In this document: in pieces, positions 12,778 through 24,800 of the stretch
Layout: every line of letters starts with the position of its first letter
Numbering within the stretch: the stretch's first letter is position 1
Assembly (NCBI GenBank): GCA_951802195.1
Contig: OX637623.1
Coordinates: 1,488,001 to 1,552,000, forward strand
Direction of reading: 5' to 3'
Length of the DNA stretch: 64,000 bases
Source of the DNA: Tausonia pullulans
Lineage: Eukaryota > Basidiomycota > Tremellomycetes > Cystofilobasidiales > Mrakiaceae
Position numbers and translations under genes: made by a program
Notes under the pieces: model-generated
Database searches by the model: none
What the model was told of the DNA's origin: nothing
The model's input: the letters and a program-made list of their open reading frames with translations, nothing else

Positions 12778-15700
12778 ATGGACAGCCGACCCAACACCCG
12801 GCAGAGGCTCAAGACGAGGTCCGTCGCGGCAGAGCTGCTTCTCCTTCACTCCTTCTCTAGTCCACACGCCTCTCGCCTCGCGTCGAGACATCATCTTACT
12901 CACAGCTCTTGCCTTCCTCCAGCTTCCGTGCCGCCCACCTGATCCCTCCCCTCCACACTCAAGGCCAGGTCCTCCTCACCCCGGACGGCGAGCGCCTCGT
13001 CACGACGACCGGGGAGGAAGTCCTGCTCACCGAGCTCCAGACCGGACGCCGGCTTGGGCGCGTCCAGAGTGTGAGTCGGGTTGTCCTCATGATCTGACAA
13101 AGTCTGCGATGGTGAATAGGGGCAGAGAATTATCCTTTGCTGACGCGCCTCCGCCTCCAGGACACGTCCGAGGTCACTTCAATGGCCCTCTCCGCAACTG
13201 GTGTCCTCGCCGTCTTCACCCGCTCGCTCGCCCTCCGGTACTACACCGTGCCCGAAGCCAGCTCATCCTCGTCCTCAGCGGACTTTGTCTCTCTCGCCGC
13301 CGACGGCTCCACCAGCATCGCCGACGCATCCGCGGCCGTCCCGACCCTCCCCCTGATCCGCCATACCCCTCGCGCGCACCCATCCCCAATTCTCGTCTCG
13401 ACGATCGACCCTACCTCGACGCTCCTCGCCTCCGGATCCGCCGACGGCATCGTCAAGGTCTGGGACCTCGCCGGCGGATTTGTCACTCACCTTTTCCGGT
13501 CGCACGGTGGACCCGTCTCTTCCCTGTGCTTCAACATCCCTCGTCAGGGGCCCGCCCGAGGCCGTATGGAGCTTATCACTGGCTCGGGTGATACTCGCGT
13601 CCGGGTTTTCGACCTCAAGGACGGAAACGCCGGCGGAAAGCCTCGTGCGATCCTTGAAGGTCATGTCAGTGTCGTTCGAGGACTCGGAGTTGGTGCGGAG
13701 GGACGGTGGCTCGTCTCGGGAGGGAGGGACAAGGTCGTTCTTGTGTGGGACCTCTGGGGTGGGCAGGATGACGGCTGGGAGAAGCTCGCGAATGGGGTAT
13801 CGACGGGGAACAAGAAGAAAGGAAAGGGGAAGGCCGTCGAGGTCCAACTCGTCAAGACCATCACGGCGCTCGAGTCGCTCGAGTCGGTCGGCGTGCTCGC
13901 GCCTGAGGAGGTCGTCGCTGGCGTCGAGGGTAGCACAGATGGGAACCGGCTCGTCTGTTGGACGGCGGGTGAGCGGGGGGTTTTGAGGTTGTGGGATGCC
14001 CGGCGGGGGCAGGAGCTGGCGGTCCTGAAGGGTGCGGAGGGCGTCGACGTCGTCGACGAGTCAACCGAGGAGGAAGCTGATGAACTCCGTGGTATCGTTG
14101 AGGTCCAGTGAGTTGAGGTCTACGCCGTTTTCTCTCTGGTAGGAACTCATTCGTCTTGCCTATCTTCCAGGTACAACCCTGCGACCTCGACGCTCATCTC
14201 CGTCCATTCGGACCAAAACATCCTCTTCCACTCGCTCAAGACGGCCTCCCTCTCCCGTCAACTCGTTGGCTACAACGACGAGATCATCGACTCCATCTTC
14301 CTTTCGCCTACCTCGACGACCCCTTCCTCAAAGCGGGACACGCACCTCGCGCTCGCGACTAATTCGTCCCTTATCCGGATCTACTCGACCTTGACGTTCG
14401 ACGCCCGGCTCCTCCCGGGACACACGGACATGGTCCTCTGTCTCGACAAGTCCCGCGCGGGTGACTGGCTGGTCTCGGGCTCCAAGGACCGGACCGCTCG
14501 TGTCTGGGGCTGGAGGCCTAACCCGAATGGCGTCGAGGGTGATGGCGAGTGGCGGTGCCTTGCCATCTGCGAGGGTCACGCTGAGAGCATCGGTGCCGTC
14601 GCGCTCTCTCGCAAACCGTCTGAGGAGAGTGGAGGCAAGGGCGCTCGCTTCCTCTTCACGGCTTCGCAGGACCGGACGGTCAAGATGTGGGACCTCTCGA
14701 CGATCGACATCGACGCGGACGAGCCCGTGCGACCCAAGTCGCTCCTGACGCAAAAGATTCACGACAAGGACATCAACTCGCTTGACCTCGCACCCAACGA
14801 CCGGTTCCTTGCCTCAGGATCCCAGGACAAGACGGTCAAAGTCTTCGAGGTTACTTACGCCCCGCCGCCGAAGAATGGCGGGCCGGCGCAGGGCTCGGCG
14901 AACCTCATTGGAACGTGCAAGGGACACAAGCGCGGTGTCTGGTCCGTCCGCTTCAGCCGGACAGACCGGGTGCTCGCGACGGCCAGTGGAGATAAGACGG
15001 TCCGCATCTGGTCACTTGACGACTTCACGTGTCTCAAGGTGGGTCTCTGCTCTCATGTACCATCTCGCACGGCAACGGCTGACGTCTTCCTCTTTTTAGA
15101 CCTTTGAGGGCCACTCCAACTCTGTCCTCCGAGTCGACTTCCTCTCGCAGGGCCAGCAGCTCATCTCCTCGTCTTCGGACGGCCTCGTCAAGCTCTGGAA
15201 CGTCAAGGAGGAAGAGTGCGTTGTCTCTCTCGACAACCACGAGGACAAAATCTGGACGCTTGCCGTTTCCGAGGACGAGCGGACGATCGTCTCCGGTGCC
15301 GCGGACTCGATGGTCACCTTCTGGGTCGACTGCACCGAGGCCGACGAGCGCGAGAAGGTCGCCAAGATGGAGACCGCCGTGCTGAACGAGCAAAACTTTT
15401 CCAACTATGTCTTGCTCAAGGACTACCGTAACGCAATCCTCCTCGCGCTCGCCATGGCCCAACCTGGACGGCTCCTCAGCCTCTTTACGTCTGTTCGGTC
15501 GAACCGGATCCCTCCGCCGCTCGAAGCGTCCCTTCTCGGCCCTTCCGCTACTTCCTCCACAACGACATCGGAGGGCGCGGACGCCTCTAGTATCACCGGC
15601 TCCGCTGCTGTTGACCAGGTCCTCAAAACGCTCCCCGGTCCGGACCTCGTCCGTCTCCTCGGTCACGTCCGCGATTGGAACGCGCGAGCCAAGACCTCCC

Positions 15701-16107
15701 CCGTTGCTCAGACGATCCTTCATGCAATTCTCCGACTCCGTACAGCGGACGACATTGTCAAAGCCTTTGACGCCGCTGCCTCAGCCGAATCCGTTGTTCC
15801 CGTCCTCGGCGGCGAGGGAGACTCGGAAGAGCCGCCCAAGCGCAAGCCGAAGAAGAAGTCGTCTCCCTTCCTCGGCGAGGGTAAGGGTCTCTCCGAACTC
15901 CTTGACGCCATGGTGCCCTACACAGAGCGGCACTTTGAGCGCGCCGAGCGCATGGTCCAGGAGAGCTTTGTGCTGGATTTCGCTCTGAGCGAGATGGATG
16001 GCGGGTTGTTTGGGATGGAGTTTGATCAGAAGCTGGCAATGGGAGAGGAGGGAAATGGGGCAATGAGTGATTTCGGGGATGAGGACGTCGAGATGGTCGT
16101 CGCTTGA
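12778..16107 (+). CDS. UTP13: UTP13/TBL3: WD40 protein of the U3 snoRNP small-subunit processome
   Basis: Nucleolar scaffold of the UTP-B complex in 18S rRNA maturation. Start ATG 12778 (MDSRPNTRQRLK); the first intron, 12819-12922, joins to SFRAAHLIPPL. About a thousand residues form two consecutive WD40 propellers: repeated ASGSADGIVKVWDL, VSGGRDKVVLVWDL, VSGSKDRTARVWGW, TASQDRTVKMWDL, ASGSQDKTVKVFEV, ATASGDKTVRIWSL and SSSDGLVKLWNV. The C-terminal Utp13 domain follows (LLKDYRNAILLALAM, QPGRLLSLF, LLDAMVPYTERHF, ERMVQESFVLDFALSEMDG). WD40 propellers plus this tail define the family. Long Ser-rich and Lys-rich insertions make it longer than the yeast protein. Stop at 16105-16107. Confidence 0.94.
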
Positions 16108-17618
16108 TCTTCAATGCTTTTCCCTTATGATCTGTTCCCGGCAAGACGACGACAGACCCAAACAGAAGAAACGAGCATGGGAGGGGTGGACTTGGGTCTG
16201 GAATGCCCAGCGTTCGCCGAGGCGAGAAGGAGTCCGGGCTGGAAACGCTCGAGCGAATTGCCTTGGATGGCCTCTCGTAATCACAATAGGCTATACCTGA
16301 CAAAATGAAGCTGCGAGCCGACCATGAACGAAGGAGATGCTACATCACGACAAAGCGATAGACATCGATCGCTCGCGCTATATCGTACATCTGGGTTCCG
16401 AGAAGCGTGCGCTCATCGCTTGACTACTCTGCCATTGGATTTGAGCGTTAATTGTCGCATGGTGAGATGGAGCAGATCTTCTTGTCTTTCCGAGGTTTTG
16501 CTGGCCTCTTGCAATGTGAAGTGCGATGCCCACTATCGAGATTAGGACAGCCTTCGACGGTATTTGTATCGGAGCCAAGGATTACTCACTCTGTGCTTGC
16601 CGTCCCTGTTTCATCACTGCCTGTGTCCTCTGTGTGTGTGTGTGTTTTTTTTTTCGGGCATCATGGGACAGTTCTTGGGTGCTTCTGAAACGATTGTGCG
16701 CGCGACCGCTAAATGTGGACTGAAGCTGGACTCAACTGGGCTCACTCGCGCGTCACAATCTCCGTCGACTGACATCGATCGTCACTGGAGAGAGAAGGAA
16801 CATACATGTATGTCTGTTGTTTTTATCCGCTCCGCAGCTCACTTGCTCTCTCATACTCTAATATTTTCAGGAACAACACGTCTTCAGCCGGGGAACCACA
16901 TTTGCAAGATAAGTTGACGTCTGTTTGTCTCTACTCCGCCCTTGCCCACCAAATGGCGTCCGTCAGCTAGCATGGAGGCTTCGTCCTTGGCTCGCCCGGA
17001 TCATGTCTGAATGGGTCTTTGCTCTAGCATCGCCATCCATCAACACGTCGAGATGCCTGTCGAAGAATACATTGAACGCGGCGACCAGGTCGGTGGACGC
17101 TTTGCCCAAAGCGCTCCAAAGTGCGTATATTTGCCCGTTAGTATTAGGATGCCACCTGGCTTCACTAGCCCTTTTGAAACTTGAAGCCCTTTGACAGCAG
17201 GACCAGCTACTCGAGCGAGACCTGGGACAATCCACCGGCAACTCTCAGGTTGACCTCGTCAAGGTCATGCCTCCCCTTACATGATGAGCGGGCTGTACAG
17301 CTCTCCCTCTCGGGCCCCTTTGCTTGCTTTTGCTTTGTGTTCTTCTCCTCTCTTCGCACTTTATCGCTATTCTGTCTTGCACGCAAGCACGCCGCTGCAG
17401 ATGAACCTTTATTACATCCCTTTCGGATCCATCAATCAATCATTATCTTCGCCTCGCATCTTCTTTCTTCCTTACTTAAGGCTCTGTTATGTTGTTCTAC
17501 AAAAAGATCTCGCCGCGCTTCCGCAGTCATTGCCTGAGGAAATCGAGTAGCAGGTTGTGCGCGCGTGTTCCCTCGGAGGTCACGGTCGCTCGACCCCTTT
17601 CTCCTTTTCCTCCCATCC
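16108..17618. other. 1.5-kb gap without a confirmed gene
   Basis: Lower GC and less pyrimidine-rich than other gaps. A TG repeat followed by T10 lies at about 16635-16656. A short plus-strand stretch from 17054 (MPVEEYIERGDQVGG), ending at a good donor, looks coding, and a possible partner exon ending VDLVKVMPPLT stops at about 17284. The frames do not join cleanly, so I do not call a gene. Confidence 0.35.
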
Positions 17619-18233
17619 ATGATGATAACTTCTCTTCCTCGCCTCGCCCCCCGGACGTATCGCTACACCCTTGACCTCCACGGTCAGCTCTTCCTCTCCT
17701 CAACGCCCCATAAAACGTTCACCTCAGCACACCGCGATCCGAGGTTCCTCGCGACCTTCTTCCGGCGCCTCCGCCCACTTGACCCACTTGAGGTCGATCC
17801 AGCGGATGGATTTGTGTATCGCTGGGTCAGCGAGTGCTTGGGCGAGCGAAACCTCTTGTACTCTGTCTGTGGGAAGACGCCAATTGTCTTTACGAGACTT
17901 GAGGAAGAGAAGGAGCAATCGACGCCGTCTCTCTCGAGGAGCAACTACCACAACGATGTGACAAGAGGCACGTCCTACAGGCTCACCATCTGCGGAGGAA
18001 GGGAGACAATCCGACTCGAACCTGCTCAGCTGGCTTGCGAGGAGGAGACGGGCCAGCTCTTCCACATGCTGCCGTCCGCTGGAGGATTTCGCAAACGCGC
18101 GGGTTGCCACTGGGGACTCATCGGTGGGAGGGTGGTCACGGAGGGGCTGGGAGGACGGCTGAGGGAGGCTTTGGAGAAGGAGGAGGGCAAGATCTGGTGG
18201 GAAGGCGTCAGGCATGATCTTGGCGTGCTGTGA
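17619..18233 (+). CDS. UPF0598 (C8orf82-like, DUF4505) family protein
   Basis: Intronless 204-residue protein starting at ATG 17619 (MMITSLPRLAPRTYRY). Family hallmarks: YTLDLHGQLFLSSTPHKTF near the N-terminus, DPRFLATFFRRLRP, WVSECLGERNLL, TPIVFTRL, then a compact C-terminal half rich in Gly/Glu. The family is conserved from fungi to animals (C8orf82 in human). Its biochemical role is not established; mitochondrial location is often suggested. The basic N-terminus before TYRYTLD would fit a short targeting peptide, but that is inference. One of few intronless genes here. Confidence 0.87.
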   Translation: MMITSLPRLAPRTYRYTLDLHGQLFLSSTPHKTFTSAHRDPRFLATFFRRLRPLDPLEVDPADGFVYRWVSECLGERNLLYSVCGKTPIVFTRLEEEKEQSTPSLSRSNYHNDVTRGTSYRLTICGGRETIRLEPAQLACEEETGQLFHMLPSAGGFRKRAGCHWGLIGGRVVTEGLGGRLREALEKEEGKIWWEGVRHDLGVL

Positions 18234-18894
18234 AAGCGAAGGGTAAACATACTGACTTGTGTTCGATCTCTTGCAGCTGCTAACTTCTCTTCCCACTTCT
18301 TGACTCGCACATAGGAAACATTCGCTGTCTTCCTGGAGAGAGGAAGCCTCAAATTAGGGGCCAAATGAGGTTGGAAACGCTTGAATGCACAACTTGCGCG
18401 CGCTTTCATCTGTCTGCCGTCGCTGACCCTTGGCCTGCTCTCAGGGATCAAATCTTCTCGATATCACAGTTCGCAAAGCGCAACAGAAACTGGTTGTAAG
18501 CCAGCAGATCAGCGCAGCTTTGCGCATCCGCCTCGATACAAAAACAACCCCCAGCCTCAACAGCATCAAAGCTGCTCCAAAGTTTCTCCGAAGGGAACGG
18601 GCTCTGCTGGTCGATCCCTGTGTATGCGATGTGTTGAAAGGTGCAGGCGACCTCGAACGCGCGCAGACCAAGGCAGATAATTGCGTTCGCTGGACACTTA
18701 GCGTCTCGTTGAGTAGACAAGGCGCATTCTCAGAGAATGTCGCTAGTTCGGTCGTTAGGGCGGCGTTGAATGAAGGCAACGCGCGCGCCACGCGAGGGTG
18801 AGAAGGCCTGGAATGAGACTGACTGTCATTCCTCCGTTTAACCACCACTTTCCACCTCCACCTTTCCCTTTGACAACTCATCTTTGCGTTTGCC
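18234..18894. other. Intergenic region before ULS1, with a possible small antisense ORF
   Basis: About 660 bp. The only candidate is a minus-strand reading frame of 90 residues at 18448-18720 (MSTQRDAKCPANAI...CDIEKI), protein-like in composition but unrecognised. The last 60 bp are a typical C/T-rich leader for the gene that starts at 18895. Confidence 0.35.
18448..18720 (-). CDS. Possible small uncharacterised protein (low confidence)
   Basis: A 90-codon frame with seven Cys and a balanced hydrophobic/charged composition (LRAFEVACTFQHIAYTGI, LLAYNQFLLRFANCDIEKI). No family recognised, no clear leader, and it sits in a gap upstream of ULS1. It could be a chance frame, a remnant, or an exon of an antisense transcript. 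Confidence 0.2.
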   Translation of the reverse strand: MSTQRDAKCPANAIICLGLRAFEVACTFQHIAYTGIDQQSPFPSEKLWSSFDAVEAGGCFCIEADAQSCADLLAYNQFLLRFANCDIEKI

Positions 18895-21800
18895 ATGTCC
18901 CGGACGGAGCAGGAAGTGCTTAGAATCGCTTTCAAGACGCTCTCGCTCGACGAGGATGACTCGGACGTCGTGGTAAGTTCCCTCAAGATGCGCGGTCTTT
19001 CCAGTGGCGAGTCGCCTCTGACCGACCGGCAACCAATCGACGGGGAGGAGAGGGCGAAGGCATCCTGTGAGAGCGCGTCTGTGGCTTTGATGGATGATGG
19101 TCCCATTCCCCTCGTGTCTCGGGGACGCCTCCGGCTATCCAAGACGCGTCGAGGAGCGGCCGTGGCCGACAGACAGACACGTCCGTTCCTGTGACGTCGA
19201 AGGGGCGGGGTTTCACTTGTCTTTTGACTTCTATCTGGCTCCTTCGCGTCATATCTGTCTTGAGGCTCCATTCCTCAGTCGGGGCGAGTAATCTGGGTCT
19301 CGAAAGGAGGCGGGGCAGGCGGCGACTGCCGCATATACGTCTCGCCACCTGTCATGTCTCAACCCTCCACCGACGCGACACTTGAAGGTGTCTCGACGGT
19401 TGACTTGGCCTGCCCCCCTCTACTTCATGCCCTGATTAGAGGATGGGTGCAGGTATTCAACCCTTGTTACAAGCGTCTTAGTCATGCCTGTCGGTGGAGG
19501 ATGAAAAGGGGAGGGGGGAGCGAGTTCGTCTCGGCCTGTCTGGTGGTTGGTAACTCGCGGGTAGTGCGCTGAGTTTCGACGTCTTCATTCGTTGCCCTGG
19601 GCCACTCTAGGGCCGTTCAGGGTCCTTTGAGGGCGTCCTGTCGGATTCCTTTCAGCATTTCTTTCCCCCTTTGATCCGACCATGCAAGGGTGCGTTTATC
19701 GCTGACGCTAGTCTCCTCTATTTGTCCAGCAGGCTCTCCCCATAGGCTACGTCGGTGTGATCCGCGACTTCCTTAGGACAAATCCCTACGACGATCACTG
19801 GATCGTTAGTTGCCAGATACTCTAGACTTAAGCCTTCGGTCGTCTCTGACGCGCGCGCGCGTGGCCCCTAGATTGAGCGTGGCATGCCTTCGGACCCGCA
19901 CTTCGGCGTCGTCACCTGTGCGTGCTCATTTTCTTCCTCTTAAGCATCCTATGCGCACACAGTCGATGTTGATTCGCCGGGCGCCAGGCATGGAGGAGGG
20001 CTGCTTCTGCGATCTTCCTCTCGAGGGCAACCCGAAGCTTGAGGACCGTGGCCACAGCATGGGAGTCGGTAGCCTAGATGTCTACAAGGTGACCCTTCCC
20101 ATGCCTTCTCTTCTTATCGAGAGGGAGCAACATAGCTGACACTCTCTGACTTGCCTTTCAGAGACACATCCGAACCCACCCGACGCACACCCAGGCACGC
20201 AATCTAAGACAGAAGAGCATCGTTCGTTCACTCCTCTCTCTTCCCAGCTCCTCAATACACCAGCTGAACATCACTTCTCTCTCCCCCGCTGCAGATGGAA
20301 CGCCACAGCCAGGAGGACCTAAAGCGCGCCGCCACATCTCCTAGGTCTATCTGTCTCTCGCTCTCCTCTCTTGCATTCATGCGCTCAACCTCTGTGTCTT
20401 CGCTCCGACATGTCAGCTCATTGCAATCTTCCGCCAAGCGACCGCATTCCGCCCTCGATGAACTCGAGGAGAATTCCAAACGGTCCAGGTCCGCCCTTGA
20501 CTTCCTGGAGGAGCCGACCTCTCTGGATGCCGCCAGCCCTGCCTTTGCCGCTGGCCCTCTCGCTGGTCCTTCGCGTCTGCCGATGGTGGCCTACAACGGC
20601 AGATATGGCGTCAACGACACTACGCGTGAGTTCTTCAACCCTCCCTAGCCCTCCTCTCGGCGTGAACTCGTTTGCTTATCCCCTTCTTCACTCGCAGTCT
20701 CCATCTCCCAGCGCTGCAAACTGCTAGTGGATGAGTACAGTCACCTCAAGACCAAGGTCATGGGGTCGACGGTCCTGCAGCGCAAGATTCTCTACACCCG
20801 CTTGAACGAACTCTCTCGGTCCATAAACAACCCAACGGTCCCTGAACCTCCTCTTCGCTCCGCCAGCCTTCTCGCGTTCTGTGAGTAGACCGGCTTCCTT
20901 TCAGCACCCTTCGACCAGTTGACTGACAAACATATTCCTTGACTTGCAGGCTCCGAGCTCCCTACTAAGTTCGGCTCCTTTGACCGGCCTCCGGCTGGCT
21001 ACGCGACCGTCTCTTCATCATCTTTGTCATCGTCGTACGCGGCTGCCTCAGTCCCTGGCACGTATCCTGTGGCATCATCATCGGCAGCATCCTCATTCTT
21101 GTTATCGGCTGCACCTGCGGCCACTCCTCCCCCCTCCGCCTCTCAGGCCGGAATGAGCGTGTTCCAGCGCTATCAAGCCCAAGCAGCCAAGCGTGCCAAC
21201 GATTTCGCAAGGGGAACGCTTGATCTCGCTCGCGCCGCGCCTGCGAATATGTTCGCCCTTGCGAGCGAGCTCGCGAGGGGTGTACCTGGTGCCGCGTACC
21301 GTGCCGCGTTCCCCTACGATGAAGATGTCGCCGACATAGAGGGCCATGTCCCCTACGGAGGCCGTCCTGTCGTGCAGGGACGCGAGGTTGAGTGAGCGGA
21401 CCGACCTGCATACTCCACAAGTCATTTCACGCACTCATTGTTATGTGCTCCCTCGCAGACTCAAGGAGTTCTTCGAGGAGGCTCTCAACGACTTTGCCGA
21501 CGGTAAATCGTCACGCTCAGTCCCTGTCACTTCACTCCCTTAGGCCTCTGACTCAATCCTTCTTAATCCCAGACCGGCTCACACAGGCTTCGATGGAGAA
21601 GCTTCACCTCAAGGATATCAAGCAGACGCTTCCGCACATGCGCGTCACGCTCATGCCGCATCAGATCATCGGCGTCTCATGGATGGTCAGCCAGGAGGCC
21701 GACGATAAATATTGTGGTGGAATTCTCGCGTTAGTTTTTGTTTTTGCCGGTGGGGCGCGTCGAACGTGGGCCATTGCTGATCCTGTCTCTCCACTTGCAG

Positions 21801-24800
21801 CGACGCCATGGGCCTGGGCAAGACTGTCCAGACAATCGCCCTGATGCTCGCCAACAGGAGTGAGGATCGCAAAAAGAAATCCAACCTGATTCTTGCGTAC
21901 GTCGCTCGCCCTTCTTTTGCTGTCTCTTCATTGCTTGGCGACAATTAAACTCACGTCTGTCTCCTTCCCTTCCTCCTCTAGGCCCCTCGCGCTACTCGAG
22001 CAGTGGAAGGACGAGATCGAGCTCAAGACCGACGGCTCCCTCGACGTGCTAATTTACCATGGCAGCAAGAAAATTTCTGACCGGAAAGTCATCCTCTCGT
22101 ACGATGTCGTCGTAAGTTGCTCTCTCCCCTTGAGCTCATCCCGGGTTCTCGCTACATCCTCCCTGCGTTACTGACAATCTTTTGAAACTAGCTTACTACG
22201 CTCTCAACGCTGGCTCAAGAGTTCCCCAAGCCTGAGAAGATGAAAAAGCCCAAACTCGACTCAGACGGGGAGGAGATCGAGCCGGTCAAAGGAGTCAAGA
22301 CTCGCAAGAAATACGGTCCGCTGGCGGAGATTGAGTGGTAAATGCTCCACCAGCCTTCAGTGTGAGGCTTCTTTGACTGATCCCCCCTACCCTCTCCGAT
22401 GCCAGGTTCCGCATCGTCAGGAGTCTCTGCGTCCTCTTGTTGATCGAGCGCACGAGCTGATGCTGTTCTCCTCGCGTCCCTCACTCAGATCATCGATGAG
22501 GCGGTCCGTCGCCTCCTTTCGCTTGCGTCGGCACACCAGCGGTCAACTGATACTTTCCCGTCTCTTTATGAAGCAAAACATCCGCAACAAGAACACCCTC
22601 GCCTCCAAGGCCGTCTCCGAGCTCGAGGGCGACTATCGTTGGGCGCTGACTGGAACGCCTATCACGAACGGCCTCGACGACCTTTACGGACTCTTCCGCT
22701 TTATTTGTGCACCGAAGTTCTCAGACTGGGACAATTTCCGCGATCACATCAGTCAGCCGGCCAAGCGGAACCCCGATGTGAGACCGCTCTCTTGCATGCT
22801 TCTCTCTTATTCAAAGACTAACGGATGGATTACTCTCTCCTTTAGCTTGCAGCCAAAAGAGCTCAGGTCGTCCTCAAGACATGTCTCCTTCGCAGGACGA
22901 AGGACAGCAAGATCGACGGCAAGGTCCCTAGGCCGTCAAGAGAGTCCTGAGTTCTGAAGTTGACGAGATGCCCTCTCCACCAGCCCATCCTGCAACTCGG
23001 CCTGAAGACGATTGAGCTCGAGCAGATTGACTTCACTAAGGAGGAGCGCTTGATATACACGTGCATCCAAGCTCGTGCCCAGGTCAGGTGAGTAGCGCGC
23101 GAGCTCTTTCTCCATCTTCAGAGCTCGTCTGACAGACGATCTTCTCTCCGTCTCTCCACAGGTTCAACAAGTTCCTCAAGGCCGGCACTGTCCTCAAGAA
23201 CTACGCTTGCATCCTTAGTACGTTCAGGACTGCAGCCATTGTCTCCGGAGTGCATTGTCTCCGGAGTGGCGACGCACTTAAGCTCATCAAGATCTTTCGC
23301 TCTCACACCCTTCAGCCATGCTACTTCGCCTTCGCCAGCTCTGCAATCATCCTCAACTTCTCACTCGCGTCAAGGGAGAAGGATTCAACCCCGGAGACCT
23401 AGTCCTCGAGGGCGATCCGGACGAGAAAGAGGGCAGCGGGAAGGCCAAGGCCGAGCTCTCGGATGAGGAGGAGCTGCAGCGTGCTACCCAGCTCGCAGGC
23501 CAGGCATGGGTTGACCGCGTACGCAAGAAATTTCTTGAACGTCAGGAGGCGATGCAGGCTGCCGAGGCGCAAGATGAGGACGCCGAGGTCGACGAGCACG
23601 ATTGCCCGATCTGTGAGCCCTGCTGCTGGCGCGGCTTGCTCCAGTAGCGTTCGCTAACAATTTCGCTTTCCACAGGTTTCGAGCCCGTTAACCAGGCCGT
23701 CATCACCGTCTGCTGTTTCCAAGAATTCTGCGCTGCTTGCATTGATGAGCTGTGCGTCCTGTACCGTCGTGGATGAGAGAACTACATTTGGCTGACCAGT
23801 CTTCCCTGCTGGACAGTGGCCCTGCTGGCCCAGAATCCCCTCCGGACGAGAAGTCTTGCCCAATCTGCCGACAGAGGATAACTCGTGGGTCTTTCGTGCG
23901 GGTATCGTCCGCGGAATTACCATGGCATTGACTGTATTCCTCACTGTCGGTGTTCAGCTGCGAAGCTCTTCAAGGTAAGGAGCCTGTCTCAAGTGAAGTT
24001 ATGCCCACAAGTTGAAATTGGCGCTATGCCCCCCCCCCCCCCCCTCCAGTCAAGCATCTTTGAGCCGCCCACCGATGAAGAGGACGTCGAGGTCGAGCCC
24101 TTCGCCAGGGTTCAGCTTGACCTCAACGATGACGACGGCGACGACGACGAGCTTCCGGATGCGACGCAGATCGGCAAGGTCCGGCGCAACAAGCTTACAG
24201 TGCTCGACTCGGATGACGAGGACTTCCTGGTGGGTATCCCGCGCTTCTGCTCATTTAGGAAAGAGACCTCTCTTGATGACTCGTCCGTGTCCCCTTTCTT
24301 CCCTTCTCAGCTGGTGAAGAAGGACGTCAAGGGCAAGGGTCGTGCTCTTCGGTCGCCGTCGCCATCGTACGATTTCGAAAGGGGACTCGGCGAGAATGAT
24401 GTTATTCCCTCGACTAAGATGAACCGGATGATGGCTCTGATTGAGCACTGGCAGGAGGAGTCGCCGGACGACAAGGCTTGTCATCTCGAGTAAACTGTTG
24501 GCTTTGCTTACCGCTGACTGTCCCCGCTGCATCAACAGATTATCATCTTCAGCCAGTTGTTCGTCCTGCGCTCGTATTTTCTCGCTTGCTGCTACTGACG
24601 CCCCCGCCCTCGTCTTTCAGCGTCAAGTTCATTGACATGCTTAATATCCTTCTCAATGTCAGGAGTGTACACCTTTTTTCCTCGTCAACGCCGACTGATC
24701 CTCTTATGCTTCAATAGAAGAAGGGCATCCGCCACAAGCGCTACGACGGCGGCATGTCGCGTCAAGCCCGTGTGGACGCCGTCAAACAGTTGTGCGTCTG

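Noticed and set aside
16600-16700. Box-C-like word (complement of tcatcac at 16604) as a second snoRNA
   Set aside because: No box D at a suitable distance and no antisense match to rRNA that I could recognise.
17276-17400. ATGATGA at 17281 as a C/D snoRNA box C on the plus strand
   Set aside because: No CTGA within 120 nt and no plausible guide.
18436-18470. Match to the U3 snoRNA-like word CAGGGATCA
   Set aside because: Only nine bases agree; the flanking U3 boxes A' and A are absent.
22330-22570. Apparent disruption of the ULS1 DEAQ-box region
   Set aside because: Three introns (donors GTAAAT, GTCAGG and GTCCGT) restore FRIIIDEAQNIRNKNT without any lesion.
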